From Fidelibacterota bacterium UBA1134 (GTDB lineage Bacteria; Fidelibacterota; Marinisomatia; Marinisomatales; S15-B10), in NCBI GenBank assembly GCA_002311975.1, contig DCAL01000094.1, positions 13,498-20,050 on the forward strand: a stretch of DNA of 6,553 nt, written 5' to 3'. Positions 1 to 5,874 of this stretch are shown here, in pieces. A model generated the notes under the pieces. The model saw nothing but the letters and a program-made list of their open reading frames with translations, did no database searches and was not told the DNA's origin. Both the position numbers and the translations under genes were made by a program. Position 1 is the first letter of the stretch. Every line of letters starts with the position of its first letter.

Positions 1-82
1 CAGGCTTTGCATTGTGTGCTCAAGGTCAGTTGCCGATTTACCATACACACGGGAAACGGGGTCATCCTCAGTCGGCTCATCA

Positions 83-114
83 TTTGGTTTTCGCAATTGG
101 ATTCTGTAACTTTG
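83..114 (+). promoter_or_regulatory. Putative Bacteroidota-type promoter for the 166-5808 operon
   Basis: TAACTTTG at 107-114 matches the Bacteroidota primary sigma factor -7 consensus TAnnTTTG exactly. TTTG at 83-86 lies 20 bases upstream, the usual distance for the -33 element of that group. Transcription would start near position 121, leaving an untranslated leader of roughly 45 bases before the first gene at 166. No good E. coli-like -35/-10 pair was found in the same stretch. The match and spacing are seen directly; promoter function is inferred and depends on the organism being in or near Bacteroidota. Confidence 0.5.
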
Positions 115-150
115 CCGGAACCATGACCGGAAAACCGTTAAGTATGACAC

Positions 151-155
151 AGGAG
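151..155 (+). promoter_or_regulatory. Shine-Dalgarno site for the CPBP protease gene
   Basis: AGGAG lies ten bases before the ATG at 166 and supports that start. The nearest upstream ATG, at 144, is in another frame. Confidence 0.5.
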
Positions 156-165
156 TCAGAACCAG

Positions 166-984
166 ATGAACAATCCGTTCACTCCCCGCACAGCATTCGG
201 GATCGTCATCCTGTCGCTTCTCCTGTCGACACTGCTGACGTCTGTTGTCATTGTACTCCTTCAGGATAGTTCTGCAGATTTCTCATTCTGGCCGGGCGTC
301 CTGATCCTGGGCGAATTCCTCCTCATATTACCTCTTCTCATCTTCATCAGCAGAAGAACGAACGACGTTCGCAGTGCCCTTCGTCTGAACCGCGTACCGC
401 GTCGTATGCTCGGTCTCACTGCGATTGTCTCTCCGGGCGTGATCGTCTGGACAGATGAACTGGATCGACTGCTGGTCCGCTTTTTACCAACGCCTGACTG
501 GACAGAGCAATTCCTCGGATTTCTGCGCGGCGACGATCTTCTATCGCTGCTACTGCTCTTTTTCGGATCAGTCGTCGTGGCGGCGGTTGCGGAAGAGATC
601 CTCTTTCGCGGATTCTTGCAGAACGTGCTGGAGAAGTATTGGAAGGACGTCACCCGTGCTGTTCTGATAACCAGCCTCTTCTTCGCTTTTATTCACATGA
701 GCCCCTCCTGGATAATCCAGATATACCTTCTTGCACTGGTCATGGGCTATCTAGCGTGGCGAAGCAATTCTGTTTTCCCCAGCATGATCCTGCACGGACT
801 CAACAACGGTCTCGCCTTTCTATTCGTGAACTGGGGTGAGTATTTCGAATCGTGGTATGTCTGGCGCGGACACGTTTCTCCATTCATCCTCACAGGCGGT
901 GCGGCGCTGACATACATGGGATTCAGACGGATGGCGCATCTTTCGGCAATCAACTATGAAGCCGTCCAAAAAAAGGTAACCTGA
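166..984 (+). CDS. CPBP family intramembrane metalloprotease (CAAX protease / bacteriocin-processing, Abi-like)
   Basis: This 272-residue, very hydrophobic protein carries the three CPBP (Rce1/Abi) motifs. EExxxR is at E143, E144 and R148, FxxxH at F173 to H177, and HxxxN at H210 to N214. In the family these intramembrane glutamate and histidine residues form the active site, so the enzyme is probably active in the inner membrane. Hydrophobic segments lie near residues 9-31, 43-61, 82-95, 124-142, 165-180, 182-197, 208-222 and 239-253. Bacterial members are proposed to process peptides or membrane proteins, and the substrate here cannot be read from sequence. The start is supported by AGGAG ten bases upstream. 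It is the first gene after the predicted promoter and ends 8 bases before mgtE. The family call is firm; the biological role is unknown. Confidence 0.93.
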   Translation: MNNPFTPRTAFGIVILSLLLSTLLTSVVIVLLQDSSADFSFWPGVLILGEFLLILPLLIFISRRTNDVRSALRLNRVPRRMLGLTAIVSPGVIVWTDELDRLLVRFLPTPDWTEQFLGFLRGDDLLSLLLLFFGSVVVAAVAEEILFRGFLQNVLEKYWKDVTRAVLITSLFFAFIHMSPSWIIQIYLLALVMGYLAWRSNSVFPSMILHGLNNGLAFLFVNWGEYFESWYVWRGHVSPFILTGGAALTYMGFRRMAHLSAINYEAVQKKVT

Positions 985-992
985 CGAGCGCC

Positions 993-2387
993 ATGGCGGT
1001 ATCAAGGACAGTTTCAAGAATTCCCATGCTTCACACGGAAGCGGCTGTGATGCTGGATACGTTCCGACGGCTCAACCGGCGGCACGCTAAAGCTAATCTG
1101 CTGAAACTGATCAACAAGACTCACCCGGCAGACCTCGCCCTCCTCTTCCGGCAGTTCACAGATAGGGAACGCACCCCTATCTTCAGCCTGCTTAGACAGA
1201 CAGACCGTGTGGGCGAATTCTTGAGTGAACTGGACAGTTCCATCATCGAGACACTCCTCGAACCACTCGATGCAACCGAAGTGGCACAGTTGCTGGAAGA
1301 GGTTGGTTCAGATGACGCCGCTGATATCCTGAATCTGCTCCCCGAAGAGAAAGCCAGTGCTGTCCTCGAAACTCTCAAGAAAGAAGAGTCGGAGGAGTTA
1401 GAGGAGCTGATGGCCTACCCCGAAGATACGGCCGGGGGGATCATGTCAGTGGATGTATTCTCTCTGCCGGAGAGTACCCAGGCCAGCGAAGCTATCAAAT
1501 CTATTCAATCATCTGAAGAGGCGGAGATGGTCTTTTACCTCTACGTAACTGATGAAGCCAAGCGACTAACCGGCGTCGTCTCACTGCGTGATCTGGTTAC
1601 AGCATCGCCGCTGACAGAGCTCAGATCAATCATGGTGGAAGACGTGGTCTCAGTAACACCCGAAACTGATCAGGAAGAGGTAGCCCGTCAGGTTTCACGC
1701 TACAATTTGCTGGCCATCCCGGTAATAGACAGTGACGGAGTTTTGCTCGGTATCGTGACGGTGGATGACGTAGTTGACGTCATCCGTGAAGAGGCGACGG
1801 AAGATTTCCTGCAAATGGCGGGTATCGGCAGAGACCGGGAAATTCTCATGAAATCGACATTCGAAAATGTGAAGCTGCGCCTGCCCTGGCTCTTCGCAAG
1901 CTGGCTCGGCGGTACCTTTGCCATCTATATTATCGGACTATTTGAAACAGTACTGCAAAGCATCATCGCGCTGGCAGCTTTCATCCCTGTCATCGTCGGC
2001 ATGGGAGGCAATGTGGGGACACAGTCTTCCACTATTATCATCAGGGGCTTCGCCACAGGCCGGGTACAGCTGATGCAGGTAGGTAAGGTGATCTGGAAAG
2101 AGATTCGCGTGGGACTTCTTCTGGGAACTTTCTATGGAATCCTACTGGGGGCTGTCGCATCCACGAAACTCATAGACGCCCCGCCGAGACTCGGACTGGT
2201 AGTAGGTCTGGCCATATGCGCCTCCATGGTGCTTGCCACATCCATCGGTACCCTCGTCCCCATACTTTTGAGAAAAATCGATGTGGATCCGGCTATCGCC
2301 TCGGGACCCTTCGTAACAACATCAATAGATGTACTTGGAATCCTGGTCTATTTCCTCATCGCCGCTTCACTGTTCTCCGGCATCTAG
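993..2387 (+). CDS. mgtE: Magnesium transporter MgtE
   Basis: This is a 464-residue MgtE-type Mg2+ channel of the inner membrane. The N-terminal helical domain spans about residues 35-140 and includes the THPADLALLFRQF stretch. Two CBS domains follow at about 141-205 (YPEDTAGGIMS at its start) and 207-270. Five membrane segments follow at about 294-318, 320-345, 371-392, 400-425 and 443-463. The signature PVIVGMGGNVGTQSS (332-346) and the acidic pore region DPAIASGPFVTTSIDVLG (432-449, with D446 where the family's Mg2+-binding aspartate sits) are present. In the family the cytosolic N and CBS domains bind Mg2+ and close the pore, so regulation should be at protein level; no Mg2+ riboswitch was recognised upstream. 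The start is uncertain: ATG 993 has no close ribosome site, while ATG 1050 (M20) has GGAAG eight bases before it and matches where family similarity begins. It is probably cotranscribed with its neighbours. Confidence 0.96.
   Translation: MAVSRTVSRIPMLHTEAAVMLDTFRRLNRRHAKANLLKLINKTHPADLALLFRQFTDRERTPIFSLLRQTDRVGEFLSELDSSIIETLLEPLDATEVAQLLEEVGSDDAADILNLLPEEKASAVLETLKKEESEELEELMAYPEDTAGGIMSVDVFSLPESTQASEAIKSIQSSEEAEMVFYLYVTDEAKRLTGVVSLRDLVTASPLTELRSIMVEDVVSVTPETDQEEVARQVSRYNLLAIPVIDSDGVLLGIVTVDDVVDVIREEATEDFLQMAGIGRDREILMKSTFENVKLRLPWLFASWLGGTFAIYIIGLFETVLQSIIALAAFIPVIVGMGGNVGTQSSTIIIRGFATGRVQLMQVGKVIWKEIRVGLLLGTFYGILLGAVASTKLIDAPPRLGLVVGLAICASMVLATSIGTLVPILLRKIDVDPAIASGPFVTTSIDVLGILVYFLIAASLFSGI
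1037..1041 (+). promoter_or_regulatory. Possible ribosome binding site for an internal mgtE start at 1050
   Basis: GGAAG lies eight bases before an in-frame ATG at 1050. The upstream candidate ATG at 993 has only a distant AAAAGG (971-976, 16 bases away). If 1050 is the true start, the protein loses 19 residues that are not part of the MgtE domain. Confidence 0.35.
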
Positions 2388-2396
2388 AGTAAAATC

Positions 2397-3518
2397 TTGC
2401 TCATCACTCTTTTCTATGCAATCATTGGACTCTACTTTCTGGCTGTCCTTTTCTTCCTTCTTGGCCTCTTTCTGGAAAAGACAAATCGTTCCGACGCCCA
2501 ACCTTTCGTCAGTGTGGTCATACCGGTAAAGAATGAAAAGGACCACATTCACCGCATCCTGACAGAAGTTGTTCATCAGACATATTCCAGAGAAAAGTAC
2601 GAAGTAATCGCCGTAGATGATGAATCGACAGATGTCACGCCAAATGTCATTCACTCCTTTGCAGAAAAGCATGAGAACGTACACCTTCTCTCCACGAAAG
2701 GGTCGTCATCACCGCTGAGGAATAAGAAGCGCCCCCTCGATATGGGCATCCGGAGCGCAAGAGGTGAAATCGTCCTGTTGACCGATGCGGACTGTCACGT
2801 CTCCAGTCAGTGGATTGAATTGATGGTTTCGTGTTTCACGCCTGACACAGGTCTCGTTATTGGGCATGCGGAGATCGATCTTCCGGATACCCCCATGCAG
2901 CAGATAGAGGCCCTGGACTTTCTCTTGTTAATGGGCGCCGCCCGGGGTACGGCATCGCTCGGATCTCCTTTTGCCTGCACAGGCCAGAATCTCGCCTACC
3001 GCAAAGAAGTTTTTGAACAGGCGGGTGGTTTTTCTTCTTTCGCTGATGCTGCGGGAGGTGACGATAATCTTCTCTTCCAGAATATCAAGCAGCACAGAGA
3101 GTGGACTATCGTCAGCGCCTGCGACCGCGCCAGTTATGTCACCACGCCACCGTTGCCCAATCTGCGACAGTTGATCTCTCAGAGGATCAGGTGGGCGTCC
3201 GATTCCCTCTATGTCAAGCAGACTGATATGTTTTTCTTCTTCGTCATTGTTGTCACTTTTCTTGCCAATCTTCTGATTCTTTCGCTGGCCACCAGTCTTC
3301 TGTTCTCGCTGAAATGGGTTTTTCCCCTCATCCTCGGGTTGGGATCAAAGTTCATCGTCGAAGGTATCCTTATGCTCAGAACGACCTACCTCTTTCAGAG
3401 GTTTGACCTGCGACGCTCATTCCCCATGTGGTTCTTTTGCCAGATTCCGTACGTGGTGCTCATGGGGGTTGTAACCCTTCTGCCGATACGACCCGGATGG
3501 GGAGGACGCCAGAAATGA
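2397..3518 (+). CDS. Membrane-anchored family 2 glycosyltransferase (first of a tandem pair)
   Basis: This 373-residue GT-A fold glycosyltransferase has an N-terminal membrane helix (about residues 3-27). The catalytic domain (about 36-270) shows FVSVVIPVKNE (37-47), VDDESTD (73-79), the metal and nucleotide-sugar binding DxD in TDADC (D130, D132), GGDDNL (220-225, probable catalytic acidic pair) and QRIRW (262-266, the QxxRW motif). Two or three C-terminal membrane segments follow (about 277-305, 307-328, 343-364). This layout is typical of GT2 enzymes that transfer sugars to lipids or growing glycans at the cytoplasmic face; donor and acceptor cannot be read from sequence. The start is a TTG nine bases after the mgtE stop. 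An in-frame TAG at 2385 blocks any earlier start, and no in-frame ATG lies nearby. The upstream site is weak and A-rich (AGAG at 2386-2389). Paralogous to the next gene, which it overlaps by four bases. Confidence 0.9.
   Translation: MLITLFYAIIGLYFLAVLFFLLGLFLEKTNRSDAQPFVSVVIPVKNEKDHIHRILTEVVHQTYSREKYEVIAVDDESTDVTPNVIHSFAEKHENVHLLSTKGSSSPLRNKKRPLDMGIRSARGEIVLLTDADCHVSSQWIELMVSCFTPDTGLVIGHAEIDLPDTPMQQIEALDFLLLMGAARGTASLGSPFACTGQNLAYRKEVFEQAGGFSSFADAAGGDDNLLFQNIKQHREWTIVSACDRASYVTTPPLPNLRQLISQRIRWASDSLYVKQTDMFFFFVIVVTFLANLLILSLATSLLFSLKWVFPLILGLGSKFIVEGILMLRTTYLFQRFDLRRSFPMWFFCQIPYVVLMGVVTLLPIRPGWGGRQK
3501..3505 (+). promoter_or_regulatory. Strong Shine-Dalgarno site fixing the second glycosyltransferase start
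   Basis: GGAGG, within a longer purine run starting at 3498, sits nine bases before ATG 3515. It decides in favour of this start over the in-frame ATG at 3428. The earlier start would add 29 residues encoded entirely inside the upstream gene and place them before the natural N-terminal membrane helix. Confidence 0.7.
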
Positions 3519-4675
3519 TCGTTATCCTCTCGTTGGTCTCACTGACATACTTTCTTTTCCTCCTCTGGCTCAGAAGCGGTCTCAAAACTGTCCCGCCTCA
3601 AGATGACCAAGATGATGGTGATCTTCCTACCCTCTCCATTATTGTGGCAGCGCGCAACGAAGAGGAGCATATTGGCTGGCTTCTCAGTCACCTGCAAGCC
3701 CAGGATTACCCGAAGGAAGAAATCGAAATAATCATTGCCAACGACGGCTCAACCGATGCAACGGGTGACATCGTTGATGAGGCGGCATCTACTGACCCAC
3801 GCATCAGACATCTCTTTATAGAGAATGCCCCGGAAACATGGTCACCCAAGAAATGGGCTTTGTCAAGCGCTATTCAACAATCTTCCGGAGACTTACTTCT
3901 CCTTACCGATGCGGACTGCGTGATGTCACCCGGCTGGGCCAGATCAATCAGCAGCCTCTTCACCGATGAGAACTTGGGAATGGCGGCTGGACCCGCGCCT
4001 TTGATCGGAGATGAATCCCTCCGGGACGGAATGCTTCTCATGGACTCCATCGGGCAAGATGCGTTGGCGGCGGGCGGTCTTGCGCAAAACCTGCCGTTGA
4101 CGCTTAGCGGCAGGAATCTGGCTGTCAGGCGGTCAACCTATAACGACGTAGGCGGATACGACGAGATCGAGTCGTTCCTTTCAGGTGATGACGATTTGAT
4201 GATGCACAAGATTTCAAGCCGGGGCTGGCGCTTGGCATTCTCTACTTCCAAGGCGGCGGAAGTGATCAGCGCTCCTCCACCGAACTGGCGATCATTCTTG
4301 AGCCAAAGACTACGGTTTGCATCAAAGGGAGCCTCATATTTCCGCCTCCCATTCGTCGGCCGCGGTTTCAGATGGGCCTTGATACTTGTCTACCTGACGA
4401 ATATCGCCGTCCTCTCAAGCCAGATACTGTTTCTTGCGACTTGGCAGTCCGGCTGGCTCTTGCCGTGGTTTATCAAAATCATGGGGGACGGAATCCTCAT
4501 GGCACGTTACACAGCTCTGGTTGAGCGCCCCTTCGATGTACGGTTCCTTTTTGCGGATGAATTGTGGCACAGCTTATATGTCGTTGTTTTGGGAACGCTC
4601 GGTTCCTTCGTACCTCTTTCATGGAAAGGCCGGAGGCAGAAATCAACAGTCTCGCACCAGATCAGCTCCGGATGA
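3515..4675 (+). CDS. Membrane-anchored family 2 glycosyltransferase (second of a tandem pair)
   Basis: This 386-residue paralogue of the preceding gene has the same layout: an N-terminal membrane helix (about residues 2-19), a GT-A catalytic domain (about 38-272) and C-terminal membrane segments (about 285-307, 311-329, 351-370). Motifs are LSIIVAARNEE (40-50), NDGSTD (76-81), TDADC (D132, D134), GDDDL (224-228) and QRLRF (264-268). The last is a QxxRF variant of the usual QxxRW. Both proteins share a GILM-x-R-x-T segment and end in a similar W-x-GR(R)QK tail, pointing to tandem duplication. The start at 3515 overlaps the previous stop as ATGA and is preceded by GGAGG. It probably transfers a nucleotide-activated sugar to a lipid or glycan at the inner membrane, perhaps acting before or after its neighbour. 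The family is firm; the substrate is unknown. Confidence 0.9.
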   Translation: MIVILSLVSLTYFLFLLWLRSGLKTVPPQDDQDDGDLPTLSIIVAARNEEEHIGWLLSHLQAQDYPKEEIEIIIANDGSTDATGDIVDEAASTDPRIRHLFIENAPETWSPKKWALSSAIQQSSGDLLLLTDADCVMSPGWARSISSLFTDENLGMAAGPAPLIGDESLRDGMLLMDSIGQDALAAGGLAQNLPLTLSGRNLAVRRSTYNDVGGYDEIESFLSGDDDLMMHKISSRGWRLAFSTSKAAEVISAPPPNWRSFLSQRLRFASKGASYFRLPFVGRGFRWALILVYLTNIAVLSSQILFLATWQSGWLLPWFIKIMGDGILMARYTALVERPFDVRFLFADELWHSLYVVVLGTLGSFVPLSWKGRRQKSTVSHQISSG

Positions 4676-5412
4676 AGCATTCAATAAAGAACTGCGGAAT
4701 CGGATTGACGCTGCTTGCCACCGCTTGTTCTCTGCTCGCAAGCGAAAGACTCAACTACACCGTCTATTTCTGGAAAATCCCTTGCGCCGCTATCACAATG
4801 TCACTGGGGGAAGGTTCAAATATCAACGAAAGGGAACTGAATTTCACTACGAAAACAGCGAGCGTATTTTCATTTATCTTTGAAGTGGATAACAGTTATA
4901 CAACCGTCTACGATACCCAAACATTCCAGATGCTCAGATATGAAAAAAAGATCAAGCAGCCAAACATCGAACAGGAACTCAGTCTGCAGTGGGACAGTGA
5001 CCTCGGCGTCTACCGCTACGAAGATTCTCACTACGAGCGTCCTTCAGACACACACAACTTGTTCTCTTTCCTTATGAGAGGTCGCGCGACAGATTGGGAG
5101 GACCTCGACACCAGATGGTGGAAGTTAGATCACGAGGGACAGCTGTTTCAAGGGCGGTTTCTCTGGGTCGATTCTACTGAAATAGACATGAATGGGGAAT
5201 CGTACCTGTCGGATCACTACCGCTTTGATCTGCGAAAGATAGGGGACTCGGGAACAGAGCTACTGGAGAAAACGGACGTCTTCACATGGGGGATCGTGCT
5301 CGATAACTGTGTGAGGCAAATCTGGGTTGGAAGAGGCGGGGAGAGACGTATATTACGGGCAGAAGTGACAGTTAAAGGAATCACTCTCACGGTGGAGATA
5401 GAGGATGACTGA
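4672..5412 (+). CDS. Exported DUF3108-like protein of unknown function
   Basis: This 246-residue protein has a signal peptide: basic residues at 3-6, a hydrophobic core about 10-22, and probable cleavage near LLAS (21-24). The mature part opens with LNYTVYFWKIPCAAITMSLG (27-46). A pattern of the type FSFIFEVDNSYTTVYD (66-81), then MLRYEKKIKQ (87-96), follows. This resembles DUF3108 proteins, where a beta-strand-rich exported domain carries such segments; I know of no established biochemical role. Cys19 is in a poor lipobox (ATAC), so lipidation is unlikely but not excluded. The start at 4672 overlaps the glycosyltransferase stop as ATGA with no strong ribosome site, implying translational coupling. 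An in-frame ATG at 4564 would place 36 non-signal-like residues ahead of the signal peptide and is disfavoured. Its position suggests a periplasmic role linked to the glycan or lipid made by the two transferases (inference). Confidence 0.75.
   Translation: MKHSIKNCGIGLTLLATACSLLASERLNYTVYFWKIPCAAITMSLGEGSNINERELNFTTKTASVFSFIFEVDNSYTTVYDTQTFQMLRYEKKIKQPNIEQELSLQWDSDLGVYRYEDSHYERPSDTHNLFSFLMRGRATDWEDLDTRWWKLDHEGQLFQGRFLWVDSTEIDMNGESYLSDHYRFDLRKIGDSGTELLEKTDVFTWGIVLDNCVRQIWVGRGGERRILRAEVTVKGITLTVEIEDD
5394..5397 (+). promoter_or_regulatory. Shine-Dalgarno site for the 112-residue membrane protein
   Basis: GGAG lies seven bases before ATG 5405, within the last codons of the DUF3108-like gene. 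It supports translation of the overlapping downstream gene. Confidence 0.55.
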
Positions 5413-5743
5413 CAACACCGAAGCAGAACGAAAACCATTCTGGCAACAATATGGAAAGATAGTTTTTTTGTGGGGCGGAATCGTGGCCGGCATTCTGGTC
5501 CTCCTCGCATTCGGCGTCCCTAAAGAAATCATTGCCATTTTAACGATCGTACTCGGTCTGTTCACAAAGGCGTTTGCGGGATTGGGGGCTGTTGTTACAC
5601 TCATTCCGGTGGTGGGACCTCTGATCGTGAAAGTTTTGGCTCTGCCGTTCTTCTGGCTCGTGAATGGCCTTGGCTACATCGTCTCGGTCATAGCCATCAA
5701 GAAAGGCTATACCACAAGGAGATGGTTCGCTCCCGCGTTCTAA
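5405..5743 (+). CDS. Small multi-pass membrane protein of unknown function
   Basis: I do not recognise this 112-residue protein. It has a hydrophilic N-terminus (1-17) and hydrophobic segments at about 18-37, 42-62 and 64-97. The last is long enough for one helix plus a re-entrant stretch, or for two short helices around the proline at 81. The C-terminus is basic (KK at 99-100, RR at 105-106), which suggests that end is cytoplasmic. Glycine and proline are frequent in the hydrophobic part (VVGPLIVK, 69-76). A GGAG site seven bases upstream and an 8-base overlap with the DUF3108-like gene argue that it is real and cotranslated. Context suggests an accessory membrane component of the glycosyltransferase block (inference). 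No catalytic motif was seen. Confidence 0.7.
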   Translation: MTDNTEAERKPFWQQYGKIVFLWGGIVAGILVLLAFGVPKEIIAILTIVLGLFTKAFAGLGAVVTLIPVVGPLIVKVLALPFFWLVNGLGYIVSVIAIKKGYTTRRWFAPAF

Positions 5744-5808
5744 CACTGGCGCTGCTTGTTGGGATACTCATCGGCTACATCCTGGGGCACCTGCTGCCCA
5801 TTCGGTGA
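5722..5808 (+). CDS. Possible 28-codon single-helix membrane peptide
   Basis: This short open frame overlaps the end of the previous gene by 22 bases in another frame. The product would have a basic start (R3, R5), one hydrophobic helix (about residues 6-26) with a GxxxGxxxG pattern at G14, G18 and G22, and a final arginine. Such glycine spacing often supports helix packing in membranes. AAGGAG (5716-5721) precedes the ATG directly, with no spacer, which is too close for efficient initiation at that codon. The frame is also open upstream of the ATG, so a ribosomal frameshift or a sequencing error joining it to the 112-residue protein as an extra helix is another reading. Length is too short for statistical support. 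Confidence 0.3.
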   Translation: MVRSRVLTLALLVGILIGYILGHLLPIR

Positions 5809-5816
5809 TTCTCATC

Positions 5817-5862
5817 TCTCACTGCCTCACGAGGGACGGGGCGCTCCGCCAGAGGACTGAGA
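5817..5862. terminator. Possible hairpin terminator between convergent genes
   Basis: TCTCA (5817-5821) pairs with TGAGA (5858-5862), and CCTC (5825-5828) pairs with GAGG (5852-5855). Inside, GGCG (5840-5843) pairs with CGCC (5847-5850). The folds could nest into an interrupted stem located exactly between the end of the plus-strand operon and the end of the minus-strand dehydrogenase gene. There is no T-run on either side, so it does not look like a standard intrinsic terminator. It could instead protect transcript ends. Confidence 0.25.
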
Positions 5863-5874
5863 CAAGCTTGCGTG

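Noticed and set aside
12..269. Plus-strand frame of 85 codons covering the promoter and the start of the CPBP gene
   Set aside because: It overlaps the well-supported protease by about 100 bases in another frame, has no ribosome site at its first ATG, and the translated residues (rich in His, Ser, Pro) show no family resemblance.
261..653. Minus-strand 130-codon frame opposite the CPBP gene
   Set aside because: Arg/Ser-rich translation typical of the antisense of a hydrophobic coding region; the sense strand carries all three CPBP motifs.
985..992. Mg2+-sensing riboswitch upstream of mgtE
   Set aside because: Only 8 bases separate mgtE from the preceding gene, and nothing resembling an M-box or leader structure was seen before 166 either.
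3428..3514. N-terminal extension of the second glycosyltransferase
   Set aside because: The 29 residues would be encoded wholly inside the upstream gene and precede the membrane helix; GGAGG at 3501-3505 and the ATGA overlap favour 3515.
4564..4671. N-terminal extension of the DUF3108-like protein
   Set aside because: It would bury the signal peptide 36 residues from the N-terminus; the ATGA overlap start at 4672 gives a normal exported protein.
4434..4883. Plus-strand 149-codon frame spanning the transferase/DUF3108 junction
   Set aside because: Out-of-frame shadow of two supported genes; composition rich in Arg and Ser with no domain or signal.
5217..5510. Minus-strand frames opposite the DUF3108-like and small membrane genes
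   Set aside because: Antisense shadows with low-complexity Ser/Arg/Pro content; the sense strand has coupled genes with ribosome sites.
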